Shown in pieces: positions 1-50,832 of a stretch of DNA of 64,000 nt. A program made the translations under genes and the position numbers. A model generated the notes under the pieces. The model did no database searches, was not told where the DNA came from, and saw only the letters and a list, made by a program, of their open reading frames with translations. Every line of letters starts with the position of its first letter. The stretch's first letter is position 1. The stretch comes from Trileptium ribeirensis (lineage: Eukaryota; Nematoda; Enoplea; Enoplida; Thoracostomopsidae), in assembly GCA_030248225.1 (NCBI GenBank), contig JASANE010012226.1, forward strand, positions 118,700 to 182,699, read 5' to 3'.

Positions 1-2141
1 TATACGACTACAGAGAAAGCAGAACAATATACAGAAATATGAACAAATATCTAACTCCAACGAAATATATACGTCGGTCAGATATGCCCACTGGAACATA
101 GTATAAAATTGCTTGTAAAAATCGGAGCAACCAATCCATATTTTTATCGGAGAATGTCGAGTATAAATAAAGGGTTCTTCTCTATTACTCCTTTGTTTAA
201 TGGTGTTATTTAACAATGGCTCTCTGACAGGTGGAGTTATAGATAAACACGAACCTATCAATATGCTCACTCATCCATTAAACGGAAAATAATTAGCCAA
301 ATCCTAAAGTAAATATTTAGCTGAATCCTCAAATCCGCTTCAAAATTATTACAGTGGTAACAATAAAACATTTTTATTTGACATGCAATAAGCCAATTTT
401 TAACTCCAGACTTTTTATCCCAATGAATTACAAAGCTATTTTTTACATTAATTTATATATTTTACTTAATGTATTTCCGCATAAATACCTAGTGGACGGT
501 AAACCTATGGACCGCCGGGTCATAACGTCATATTCGGTACAAAATCAGGGATGGATGGTTGCTTCCGTTCTGAAATGTACTTTCAATTATCATATTTCTT
601 GAAATAATGTTTGCTAGGACCGCGGGTCTACAAAACCCGATGGTAATAATGCATTATATATATAATGATTATAGCACGAAGAAATATATTAGAGTGCATT
701 GACACATAATAAGACAAAACAACCTATTTTGTTGCCGCAAGCCACATTGCTGATAACAGCATATGGTATATGCTTAGTTTAAAAATTTGTACGCTGTAAT
801 CCAAATATTTACGTTACAGGCGAACGCTCAAAACTATTGTTGGCCTGAAAATTAAAAACTATAAGTGTAAGGGACACACGAAAACTGATAAAAAAGCAAG
901 CATGGCAAACGTGAAATACGATATATAGCCGAAACCGTCGTTACGATATTCAAAATATCACAGTCGTACAAGATAAGTTGTAGTAGCTCTTCTCAACCTC
1001 TATGCCTCCAGAAAAGACCAGCGAAATCCGTATTTTTATGAACAATAAATCACGACTAACCGAATTTTCTTTGTCAAATCGTATAGCACACATCTCGACG
1101 TGCAATAACATAGATAAAGTAAATAAAGTAGAAAACACTCTATATTGAGCGCGTGAACGAATCACACAAACGTAGTAGTTGTAGTCGTACAACATACGCA
1201 ACATAACACAAACCAGCTACACTGAATCCAGATACAGAAAGCGCAAACAAGCTCCTCCACAATGATTTGCATTAAATATAATTACCCATATTTGGCTATT
1301 AAGTAAATTGATGACGAGCCAGCTACCAAACCAAAGCTATTACAAGATAATATAATTTTAAATTGTTTTGCAAAACATGTGAAAATGAAATTCGCTCAGG
1401 GTAACACATTACCTACTGCCTTTTTGCAGACGTGAGTGATTTAAAATTTCTATTAGAGACTTTATGCGAATTTTAACATAAATATACACTTCATAACTCA
1501 ACAATAAACCAGTCTTAGCGTAAGTACAAAGCATGTAGTTTAGAAATGTAGGCTCTCAGCTGACGGTCGGAAACCATAAGTTCATTTCATTTACAGCTTA
1601 ATTTTCGTATCGATGTTCGAACAACAGCTACGACCAACAATAAGTCTTATTTCATAGGGTTTTGACTGCAAAACCTCATAAATAGTGTTTTTAGATCAGA
1701 CAGTTATATGTATTACAATTAATCAACCAATCCCTTAAAATATGTCAAAATGTTAATTCAGGCAAAAAATTTCTTGTTCTACTCACCCCGATAAGTACCA
1801 CGTATTTTTTATCATTACAGATATCTGAAGAAAGATAAGAGACAAAAATTCATAGTTCAAAATATACTAAATAAACTTGTCAAACCTTAATTATAAGAGT
1901 TTTTAATGCATGTATATACAACCCAGGCCTGAAATGCAATACGGCAGCAACCGTATTTCAAACCTTTTGTGCAAGCAAAAGGGCAACACCGGTTTTTCGA
2001 TTTTTAATGAAATTCGGTTATTCGAAATCTGAGACTACAGCTACTAAGCCAAGCCACAGACATTCAACTTATCTTCAGTGAGTCAATCAACTAGTATTCG
2101 TCATGCCGAAGGCGTAGCCATGAAGTCTAGCGGGCCTAGAA
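1..2141. other. AT-rich intergenic DNA downstream of Rab11
   Basis: Only short chance ORFs with stops in all frames are present, and nothing resembles a known protein or RNA. Confidence 0.4.
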
Positions 2142-3122
2142 CAGAGATGGAAACAGGTCGGCGAGTCACGGGGTAAGATTCTTTTAGTGTGAGACGCGGC
2201 TTAGTTCGGCTTACGGGTCAAAGAATTGACCAGCGTAACCTGTACCTCACCAGAGGAAAAACACTGACGCGCCGTAATATACAAATGACAACACTCTGTG
2301 TATATGCCGACGTTTGCGGATTGAGCTTGCAGCCAATGCGGTTTTTCTAAATTTTAACCTTGTATGTTGTGATGTTTTTCTGTAGCGAATTATAAAAATT
2401 TGCTGCCCTCATGTTGATATATTAAAACGAAATTGTGTGCTCAATATGTTGGTTCGTCTTCCTTACCCGATTTTTAGGGTATGTATACTAGAGCTCCTAT
2501 ATCATTTTTTTGAGATTGGGAAGCCATTCTCTAAAATTGAATTATTATCCTATGTATTATATAACAGTGTCAAATGAGGCACAGCTGTGAGCCTGTGACT
2601 CCCCTTTATACTTTAATTAATTCAAGGACTAATTGCCGCATATCATTCTATGTTTGAATATTTATATTTTCCAATTTTTAATGTAATTAAGTTAATAACT
2701 AATATTTTAAGTTAGAGCACAAGCTAAAAATTTTTGTCTGACACTTCTGTACTAAAAGTGAGGGTGTGTAATTTCCAACATTTTGAATACGTTTTACAAT
2801 GCCTTACCAGTTAACATAACAGACAATGTTTTCAATTCTGTATAAAAATTTCTCCCTTCTTAAGCAGTATCATATACCATACAATAACCCCATGCAATGT
2901 CTTTAACGCTACTGAAAGTGACGTAACCTCAATTCCTACACTGCCAATTTTAGAACTGCAAGTGTTCATTCATTTGAACATTTCGTAAAACTTACACCTC
3001 TTGTAAACTACTCTCATTAAATAGTTTGAAATTTTCAAAAGTTTTTTCATACGGGAACGGGTAAGCATAGTCACCTATCAGGTGGTTTATGGGTCAAAAA
3101 CAGTGACCTGTACCCATCTCTG
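2142..3122. mobile_element. Decayed hAT-like non-autonomous element
   Basis: The ends are imperfect inverted repeats: the left begins CAGAGATGGAAACAGGTC and the right end, reverse-complemented, begins CAGAGATGGGTACAGGTC. The CAGAGATGG start is typical of the hAT superfamily. The eight flanking bases (GCCTAGAA left, AGCTAGAC right) share only the central CTAGA, so the target duplication has decayed. No transposase reading frame is visible inside. Confidence 0.6.
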
Positions 3123-5104
3123 AGCTAGACCGCATTTCGGTCGCCTAATTATTTTTGATATCTTTTATGTTGTCTAATGAAAGGTTGAATTACGTGGGAA
3201 ATTTTGAGAAATGTTATAATATAAAGGTAAATCATTAACACCAGAAGTCTCGCATTCTATATATAGGCATTAATATACATTCCAGAATTCTGCGTAAGTT
3301 GCTGTCGACGGTAGGCAGTTGTAGACAATTTTTGTTACGAGACAACTGTGAATATATTAGAATTTTATTAAACTTTTTTCGACGGTACTGGACATTCTTT
3401 TTAACAATCCTGGCTACGGCCCGTGGTTGTAGTTTGAATAATGTATTGTAGACTAGTCAAAGTTACGAACTAAACGAGGTGTTCACCGGCGTGTAATACA
3501 CAAATTCCAAAATGGAGTTTTCTTGCGGCCCCGAAAGCCAAGACATTGAGGCTCAGATAGAAGATTGTACGAAACACTTTCCAAAATTTAGCTGCACCCC
3601 TTTACAACTAATCGCAAACAACAAGTATGCCCGGAGTCGTCTGAGGGTGGTACAATCTTTTAGACTCCTTAGACGTTTCAGCTATACTATATACCGTTTA
3701 GATGATCGATATATGTGTATGAACGAGTGGAAGGATGCACTACAAGTAACACAATATATACATTTGAGTTGATGTAGTCAAAAATAACATCTATAAATAA
3801 AGCAATGCGCAACGAAATAACGTTTTTAAAAACAAATTTATTATCATCATTTGTGTGCTTCAAAATGACGCCGAAAAACGAGTGTTGTCTAGTCTGAAAT
3901 TCACAAATAAGTACAAAATTTAACAATAAAACAACAATTAAAGTAGTTTACAGCAATTAAAGTATTTTAACTAATATTCAATTGTTGGCTATATGATATG
4001 AGTTTTCGGCGATAAAAGGAAAATATAGCAAGTCAACTATGTCGACTAGCCATGTAATTTAGGAAAGCACAAATTGTTTCGCTGTAACGAAGAGCCTATC
4101 TGGCCACAATTAACGCTTGTAAAGTCACAAAGTATAAAATATTCAAGAAATTGTTCCAATCATTGTTGTAAGAAACAGATATTTCAAAGACAGCGGACAC
4201 CTAAAACGTCTATCACTGTAAGTCGGAAACCAATATGTGAAACAGTCAGTAATTATCTGCAACTATTCATATTTTATAGGTAAAACAATAATTTATCGGT
4301 GTACATCTAATAATTGGGTGCACATTTCGCCACGCTAGAAAAAGCACAAATTTAAAAGACATCGGATATCTAAAATATATATCACTGTAAGTCTGAAATC
4401 CATATGTAAAACAGTCAGTAGAGCCATGCAAATTAGACGCTTCTAATAGCACCTGATTATCAGTTAAGTCAGCAACAGTACTACATCATATCAACTATTT
4501 CCATACAAATATCAATTAACGACCACCGAACATTGAATTTCGCAGTCAGACAGACGACCGCTGGTTTCAAACGTCCAAATTTAAATTTGAGGATATATCG
4601 CTAAATTTAAGGCTAATTTCTACAAGATTTTGGAGACTTGCCTGGAGAATTTGAGATTTTTTGACGGCACCGTTAGATGAATCACTGCATTTCTACATGT
4701 TAAAACCGACTGAAACCTAAGGCCTCCGACATAAAAAATGGTCCTATTGAGTTGGCCACTTGCGTTAGTTGTATATACCGTCTGACACGAAAACTGGGCA
4801 ACAACTACAGGTCAGTCCTTTTCTCCGTTAGGAGGTCTTTGATAATCGAAATGTCACTTTCTACCTTCGTGTTGGCATGACAGGGCAACAGATGCTATCT
4901 TGTCCCTGTAATGATGCAGAACTGAAATCGAAAACGCGGGGAATACTTAAATCGTCAACACGTGACACAAATTAAATTACAACCGTTATTTGAGTGTACT
5001 TGCTGGAACACTCCTATTACCGCATGCGGTCAGCAGCTTCCGATATGATGCATATAAGAATTATACGGTGTTACACTTGGCTGCAATTCATGAAGGAACT
5101 TCCA
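3123..5104. other. Intergenic repeat debris
   Basis: No gene is recognised. A degenerate direct repeat with a period of about 169 bases spans roughly 4185-4430; each unit carries ATCACTGTAAGTC. From 4570 to 4680 there is AATTTGAGG-type sequence that resembles stretches near 5300-5420 and 14580-14660. Confidence 0.35.
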
Positions 5105-5294
5105 GTTAGTAACCGCGCAATCCATCAGCACTGACATAGAAATCCTTACAGAATTTAACGACGTAGAGACTATTTACGATTTTCTACTATAGATCATAAG
5201 TTAGTAACCGCGCAATCCATCAGCACTGACATAGAAATCCTTACAGAATTTAACGACGTAGAGACTATTTACGATTTTCTACTATAGATCATAA
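5105..5294. repeat. Perfect 95-bp tandem duplication
   Basis: The 95 bases starting GTTAGTAACCGCGC at 5105 are repeated without a mismatch from 5200 to 5294. Perfect identity in otherwise decayed DNA suggests a recent duplication or an assembly artefact. Confidence 0.95.
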
Positions 5295-5769
5295 AATATT
5301 TTCGGTAAAGTTTGATGAAAGTTTTGAAAGATTTTTGTGAAATTTGAGGATTTGGCATTTGTTGCGCCACGCTCATTGAAACTTGATAAGATTTGAGAAG
5401 TTTGCTATTTGAGTAGATTTGTGGAGTATGGCCACCATGGGCAAACCACACCGCCAAGTGTGGCGGAGCGCAACAAACGTGTAAAATTAAGTCTTCCAAA
5501 AACACAAAGCTTTTCTGATAACAGTAATTAATATTGTAGCGCAATTTAGGATTATTCTTATCAACTATTTTTGTACGCACACAAGACCCCGAAATTCCAC
5601 GGCTGTAAAGAAAGATTTAAATTTTTTGTGACTCGTAACAACTTCATAAATAAACACATAAAATACTAAAAAACGATGAACTGAGTTATGATTAACACCT
5701 ATTAAGTTCTACTTTGATCAGGCATATCCAAACAACTAGTAACTCTATCGAGATTGCAGAGCGTAGTGA

Positions 5770-6235
5770 GGCGTACAAAACTCACACCGGCAATAACTTT
5801 CCCATGCCCGAAAACCCCCAAGTGCAAACTATCATCCTCCCAGGACGTCACAATAAAATTAGGAATTTTGAATCGAGGATGCCATACCTCAAACCCCATA
5901 ACTCCACAACCGTAGCTTTAATCGAAAAACAAAAGAGGCATCAGCATTTACCATTTTACCATGAAATAAAACCAGCCAGAGAAAAAAATTCGAAAGTTAA
6001 GATAAAAATAAATTTGCTTCCATGGAGGGTACTAAAATGGGGTAAAATCATCGTTTTGACCTCTGACCCAGGAACCAGACGTCATATCAAAAAACGCTCT
6101 GTGATATACACGGTAAATCGACTATCCTGGTTCGAATGAGCCTCGATCATCAAAATCGGTGAAGTCTTTCCCGAGTTATGGCCGATCACACACACCCCGA
6201 CGGAATTTAAAATATTTTACCCCTGCAACACATAA
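5770..6235 (+). repeat. Interspersed repeat, copy 1 (related to 50.1-50.83 kb)
   Basis: This stretch matches 50108-50830 along most of its length, for example in ACACCGGCAAT, CCCATGCCCGAAAAC, CTTTAATCGAAAAAC, AATTCGAAAGTTAAG and the end GATCACACACA...CCCTGCAACACA. The 141-residue reading frame across it is not shared with the other copies and is taken as chance. The tail, with a CACACACA run and a conserved end, is reminiscent of a retroposon 3' region, but the family is not identified. Confidence 0.7.
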
Positions 6236-8830
6236 TCTCCACTACGTTACACTGCGCTCTGATTTCTGATTAATAACCAAATAATAAAGCGTTAATATAA
6301 CTGGTTTTGCTTTAGGGCTTCCTACTCATGTTAAAGATAGTAAAGCGTACGGGCACGAGAACATTAAAATTTAACATGCAAATGTTCAGGGGATGCCAAC
6401 CATTTTTGTTAGTAGATGATAAACAGTAAAAACCAAAATCTATGTCAGAATAAGTAATGATTACCGATCGACACAATAACGTGAAAGCGCTATTGTGGCG
6501 TCGGCAAATTATTTTAGCCACTTGTTTGCACAAAACCCATTTCTACACGCACAGATTATCTCCACACATACTACATTTTGGGTTTCATAATTTCTGAACA
6601 TAATATAAAGACATAAATATGTGCTCAAGGTCCGTTGGCTCTGGGAGACGGTAGACGTTTCGGTGGGGAGGCGGGTAAGTTTTTTTAAATTTTCAGCATC
6701 TCGTGTCTTCTCATGATTTTCTCAAATTTAACCCATTTGCCAATCTTTTCAGTTCTATTTCCGCTAAAATCTTATCTAATTTTTGCCAACATTCTCCAAA
6801 TTTAACGCAATTTTTGTCAGTTTTAAAGGAAAAATAGTCGCGTACGGTTACACTCATTTTAAATTTCTAACGACATTAACGCATATCAATATGTAACGAC
6901 ACATAAAGGATAACTCACCGGCATCTAATACTAATTATTCGATGGGCAATAATGATTATCAAAATATCACAATATGATTAATAAGTGTATAAAATGCGAC
7001 CTAATTCTCTTTGCAACCTGTTCTCTTTTAGAATATGAAAAGTTTCTTAAGCAGCAGACCTTTAGTCAGCTGTCGTAGTATTTCATTCCAATGTGGCTCA
7101 ATATAATACACCCAAAAATGTAGCGTGTTTGGTTTTAACCAGTTCGTAGTTACAAAATCAGCTCTATGAACCCCTTCAAAATCCCGTGGTAGCATTTATA
7201 CTAAAGCAATAGTTTAATCGCAACTATACAGTCATTTTAATTAGACATCAAAACCGTAGCCTCTTTATTTCTTCCTCCAATGATCAAAAAGAAGAAAGCT
7301 TTTGAAATTTATAAATCACAAACTTTAGGAAAAATTTTAATTCGAAGAAAGATTTTTACTTCCTTTTTTTAAGTCCCAAGATTTGCAGTTTTTGATGCAT
7401 ACCAAGCAAATACTATTGCTTTTTGTCGTATTCAGTAACACTGAAAGCCTATTATAGACACATTCTAATGACCTACATACATATATATTGAATAAGTAGC
7501 GAAATTTAACTATTTTTGATGCCAGAATTTACCCATCATTTTGCTCCGGCGCCACCCTGCAGGATTAATAACACACTGAATGTGCGCCTAAAACAATGAA
7601 ACCAACGTGTCTAACGGGATAAACTCTACAATCCATTCGTTCATCCCCAACAAGCAAACACTGGCTTTATAAATTTTTTTTGCATTTTTCACTTTTAAAG
7701 GTATTGGTTCACAGCTCAAAAATGGTTGCTCTGGCATAAATACATACAGCTATCGAGGAGAGGATTTTGCATCGGGGTCTCCATTTTTCGATCCGATAAC
7801 TCTAGAAACAGTTATAACCTAATATATTTGGTAACCACAAGCGGCCAAAATCAAAATCTCTAATTCGTGTCAGTTTCGTGAAAATTCAAGTAGAAAGGCT
7901 TATAAGAAGCGCAAATACAAAGCTAGTAACACCTTTCAGCAAGCGTCGAATAAAAAATTGCGAAAATCCATATTAATTTGGTGAAGAGTTATTCGACGAA
8001 CAGATGTAAAAATGAATTTTTGTCGCAAATAGACATTACTTGAGAAAACCCACTCGCTCCCTCTCTATAAATCACTAATATAGATACCGAAATTATCTAA
8101 CGAATAATTACATTTTTACGTAATTGTTAGTTGGCCAAAAAAATTGTTTTGCAACTATTGGTTTTCAGAGCCAAATTAGAAAAAGCTTGAGATTCAGAAA
8201 TTGGGCAGATTTCACATGTGCAGATATGACAATACCAACTTTCTGTTTGTTGGAATGTTTTGTGGATAACGAAAGTGTAGCAGTAAATGTGTGTATACAA
8301 ATCTTGCTTTGAACAAACCGGTGATACTGAGAAATTATTAGCCCCACACCACATAGAAAACGGTCGATCGAAAATTTAGCACTCCTTTATCAATACTAAC
8401 TCTAAGGCTCGCTAGCAATGAAATTTCGATTTTCGAAAAATACTAAAATAATCCTGCACCTCGTACTAAGCAAAAAAGAAACAACAAATGCAATTTGTTT
8501 CAAGAAATACACCGAACTTTGAAAAACGTAACAGTCACACAAAAACGGTGGCGCCTTGACATAGTTCACCAGCTTAGTGGTTCATCCTACACTTCTCATC
8601 TGCTAAAGCCCAAGGGTTAGTCAGTCATTCGCACCATACCGGCAATGGGCAAAATGTAAACCTACGAGCCTTGTAAACATAACAAGGAGAAGCGACGTAG
8701 TAATAATAGCGATGTGCGACGAAAGATTATTAACAATAGTTGGTTGGTAGATTAGGATAATGATGCGGATACTGCTGCTAGCGTGGTAAACGACCCTTTA
8801 GAAATGACCGGGACTGCGGGGGCCAAGTCT
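6236..8830. other. 3' flank of Rab11, no recognised gene
   Basis: This stretch should include the Rab11 3' UTR. On the minus strand no AATAAA was seen within the first 500 bases after the stop; the first clear one (TTTATT on the plus strand) is near 7263. No other gene is recognised. Confidence 0.35.
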
Positions 8831-46774
<37,944 letters not shown>

Positions 46775-46813
46775 TCTAATATAAGTATGTTTATAATTAA
46801 AATTAGGAGGAGC
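46775..46813 (-). promoter_or_regulatory. Rab11 5' UTR segment with upstream acceptor-like site
   Basis: On the minus strand a pyrimidine/T-rich tract ending TTTTTCAG lies just before 46813, and 39 bases separate it from the ATG. This looks like a 3' splice site for an intron in the 5' UTR. A non-coding first exon further upstream could not be located. Confidence 0.35.
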
Positions 46814-47700
46814 CTGAAAAATACAAAATATATAACTTATATATTGGGCGAAACGAATTTAGACCTCCTCTTGTAGAAATTTTTCTGTTTCAGGTAAAAA
46901 TAGACCAATTTTGCTCTGCGAGGCAAAAAATGTGCCAGTTTTTTCATATTTTTGCCCTGTGAGACTAAAAACACTATAATTGCCGTCTATAGGGTCTCTC
47001 TACATAATCTGCATTATTATTGTACGTTTACATACTGTGAATCACCATTTACGCTATTTTCGCGTCTTCAGCTGCCGTCCGTTCGACTTAGAAAGAAAAG
47101 CTTCAGGGATCGGTAGGTTAAGTAGCATCCGTGCAAAAATGACCGCTTGCGAGGACACCACTCGTGCCTTAAGTTATCACTCCGGACATCTCACGGACTG
47201 AAAATTAGGAAAAACGGAGATCGGCATCGCTCCGCGTTTTACAGCCGGAACATTCATATTCATTTTTTTCGTATATCAATCCAATATCACCCATGTGCCT
47301 TCATCAAGAAGGGTAACCTTATAGTAAAGCTTGTTGATGTTTTTTCCGAGCGCTTGATCGGGATATCGTGATATTTACTTTTGGTCTAGAAAAAGCTACG
47401 TGGTCGTATAGAGATTAACTGCTCTATAAAATTATCCCGAATATGCTGAAATATCCGGCTGTTTAGATGCAGATATGAACTTTTTTACCTTACCCTTCAC
47501 CGTTTATGAGGCGAAGGAGTTGGAATCAATTTTCGGATCTAATTAATTGACACAGATAAACATCCCTAATATTTATTTTGAGCTATCGCACAAGACCATA
47601 CATACACGCTGTGGATTTCAGTTATGTATGCCACAAAAAATCCAGAAACTTACAGTCTTAAATTTCACCAAACAAAAATTAAGAATTATTCGCTCAAACA
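46814..47700. other. Upstream flank of Rab11, no recognised gene
   Basis: This stretch should contain the rest of the 5' UTR and the promoter. It is AT-rich with a somewhat more GC-rich patch around 47040-47250. I see no convincing core promoter motif and no coding exon. Confidence 0.3.
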
Positions 47701-47709
47701 TATCTCATC

Positions 47710-47920
47710 CAAACTGGAACCGCAACCATGTCATATATCACTGCAATAGGTACTAAAATATATAATGGAAGAAATAAAGGTAAGGGATTTGCAATGCGTT
47801 GAAAATGATCGTTTTGTTGCGTTTTATACATCACCATTATATGATTGGCTTTCTGGGACTGTAAAAAGAATCAAGAAACTATAATTCTATAACTGCCATA
47901 TTTATTGATCGACTTGGCGT
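47710..47920. repeat. Fragment of the hAT-type non-autonomous family
   Basis: ATGGAAGAAATAAAGGTAAG, AATGCGTTGAAA and GGCTTTCTGGGACTGTAAAAAG match, with substitutions, the same order of blocks in 38.7-39.75 kb and 15.72-15.89 kb. The ends are missing. Confidence 0.55.
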
Positions 47921-50100
47921 TGCCTCAATTTTCCCGCGGTTACGGAAAACGACAAAACTGTCTCTCATTGTGTAAACTACGTCACAGTGAATGTGTACGG
48001 TACGTAAAAAGCATAACCTAGTGCAGAGTTGCTTGACAGATGTAAATGCGTACCTGAAGCTCCAGAATACGCTCGACGACTTTGTTAACAAATCATAGAT
48101 TGTTGGTCGGTGTGTCGGCGAATATTTCTGGAGATCTTTGTTGGCCCCGCCGATGCGGGGCATGATTACGTGTAAAGAAGAAACAAAATAAAGTCAATGT
48201 TCGAAGAAATTTGACATATGGAGTCTGTGCTTGAACGATGAAACAGATGGGGCGTTTACGTGGAAATCGTGGAAATATTGAGTAATCAAGTTCTTGGATA
48301 ATCGTGGAAATCTTATTGAGTAATCAAAAAATTTCAAGGTTTTACTTTTGTACAGAAGAGCAGTTTTTGAAATACGAAGAAGACAGTCTCCGTCAAATTT
48401 AGCTGTAAACACACTCCGTTTCCGGCATGGAACACGGTTCTCTTTGCGTTTTAAGGATGGTACTTAATTTCATCATACCAATTTATAAAAACCAAAAGCG
48501 TACTGGGTTGTGCTTGAACTGTGGTTGTGGATTTTTATGGTATCCATAAATCAAATTTGCAACATCTGATCGTCTTGGGCTATAGCTGTAATCTTTATTA
48601 GTGCCCAGTCGTTAGGGACGAAAGCGGATTTCAATCCATACCTCCGTATAAGAAGGGTAGCGTGTCCGGTCAAAATATGGTCAGATAGCACAGTCTGGCA
48701 GAGTAAACATATATATTGAAAAGCTGGTGTAAATATTTCATTAAATCAGGCTCACTTTGTATTAAAGACTTTTTAACTGCATATAAAGCTTTTGCACAAG
48801 GTTACTCAATGAACTAAGATTATCGCTTAAGATGATAAAAGAGCCCATACGAACCGATTATACGAAAACGGTCATATTTTCATAACCAATGTGCCTCCTT
48901 GGGCTCACTTTGTAGAGATAAAATCTCTATAAGTGAATATACTGCGTGCGTTATTATGCATTAGTTCAGTTTAGTTGCGTACACCCGGGTTGTTAATTTG
49001 TCAAAACGACGAAATGCAACGTTCGCGTTGACATTTCTGGAATCGGTATTCACATTCATTGAACGCAAAGAGCTCTGCGACGTACGAACGGAATTTGCGT
49101 ACCCGCTTATTTCTCCATTTCACATGGTTGTACGCGTGAACCAAATGACATGCTGAATCAGACAGCTATGTTCGCGGTCAATGTATATATTGTAGTATAT
49201 GCAAAGAACACGATTACCAATTGTGTTTTCCCGCGTACGAGGTCAGAAATATGCGATGCTAAATCGCAAGCGACCGCGAACAGCACATACACGTTGCTAT
49301 ATCACAAATCTTTATTAAGGAGAAATGTACATAAAGGAAAAAACTTTGTTATCCTACACTCATCGCTTTTACCAGCCTGAGATGACTTGACAAAAGAGCA
49401 ACCAACCTAAAGAGGACTCGCGCATTATGGTGGTTACTACTATAAGTGTGGATTCGCGCATTATGGTGGTTACTACTATAAGTAACATTAGGTAGAATTT
49501 TTTTATGATGGGCCTCATCTAAAGGACACTATAACATGAAAACGGTCATATCTCCAGAACCAACAAAACATATGGGTCTTCTTTGGCTCATTTTGTAGAG
49601 CGACAGAAGCTCTGCGTAGCTATGTATGATGCGTTATGGTGATTGTTACGTACGTTGTAGGACTGTAAAATTGGCTTTTAAAATGGACCCTTGAGGCCCG
49701 ATATGTTCGAATAAAAATATCTCGGTGTTGGAACAATTTTGTTTCTTTACTACGTATATCAACGGCGTCGACATATAAGTGTCAGGTAACGTTTATAAGT
49801 GTGCCCATGACCAGGCAATCGCCAGGCGTAACTATTAAATTTATTCTCAACTCGACTGTGATCACCCGGACAATCTATATCGTTAGGCCTCTGGTTAATA
49901 CATGGAGTTTAATGCTGATATATATTCGCGTGTTCGTGTAGGATCGCGTAATCCATGTATAAATTAGTAACTATCGAAAGTGTAGAGGGTAGTGAAACAT
50001 AGGTATATACACCTACCCTTATACGTGTACAGCCAATTAGCTCTCGATAGCATACGTCGATATGATATATGTGTATATCACGCAATGCCGCACAGGTTAA
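47921..50100. other. Intergenic repeat debris upstream of Rab11
   Basis: GAAAACGGTCATAT and TGGCTCA.TTTGTAGAG recur in the same order at about 48868-48915 and 49538-49600, giving two diverged copies of one unit. TCGCGCATTATGGTGG followed by TTACTACTATAAGT is a tight direct repeat near 49418-49482. Perfect hairpins occur at 48144-48161 and, nested, at 49971-50050. No gene is seen. Confidence 0.4.
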
Positions 50101-50830
50101 ATCACAACTAACACCGGCAATGAGTTACCCATGCCCGAAAACTCCCAAATGCAAGCCATCAGCCGCCCAGGCCGTCGGAACGAATTTTTGAATTAGTCGA
50201 GGAAACACGAGGATGCCATAACTCAAATCGCATAACACCAAAACCGAAGCCTTAATCGAAAAACAAAAAAGAGGCATCGGCATTTATCATTTTACTATGA
50301 AATAAAACCAACCAGAGCAAAATTTCGAAAGTTAAGCCATGCCCATGAAACCAGGGTTCACAGACAAGACAAAACCAACATCAATAAGTTTCCCATGCTG
50401 GAAAGCCCCTAAGTGCGCCCAGGATGTCAGAATAAATTTTTGAATTTTGGATCGAGGCACCACGAGGGTTCCATATCTCAAACCCTATAATTCCAGAACC
50501 GGAGCCTTAATCGAAAACAAAAAATAAGGATCGACATTTATCATTTTGCTACAAAATAAAAAAACAAGAGTAAAAATTCGAAAGTTAAGATAAAAATAGT
50601 ATGTATTGCTTCCGTGATGGGTTCTAAATGGGCTAAAAATCTTAATTTTGAACTCTGACCCCGGAACCAGACTTCAAATCAAAAAGATTGGGGATGTACA
50701 CGGTAGAGCGAGTATATATATGCCGTTCGAATGAGCCCAAGATCATGAAAATCGGTTAAGTCGTTCCCGAGGTATGGCGGATCACACACATGCAGACGGA
50801 ATTTAGAAGTCTTCATCCCTGCAACGCACA
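50101..50830 (+). repeat. Interspersed repeat, copies 2a and 2b (related to 5.77-6.24 kb)
   Basis: A truncated copy (about 50108-50340) is followed by a longer one (about 50347-50830). Both share the ordered blocks of 5770-6235; the second keeps the TTCGAATGAGCC...GATCACACACATGCAGACGG end. The longer copy abuts the LTR-like repeat at about 50833, which may mark an insertion junction. Confidence 0.7.
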
Positions 50831-50832
50831 AC

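Noticed and set aside
5714..6139. 141-codon ORF
   Set aside because: It lies inside an interspersed repeat, and the frame is not kept in the copies at 50.1-50.83 kb.
47879..48163. 94-codon minus-strand ORF near the Rab11 upstream flank
   Set aside because: It overlaps hAT-type repeat sequence at one end and has no recognised domain or splice context.
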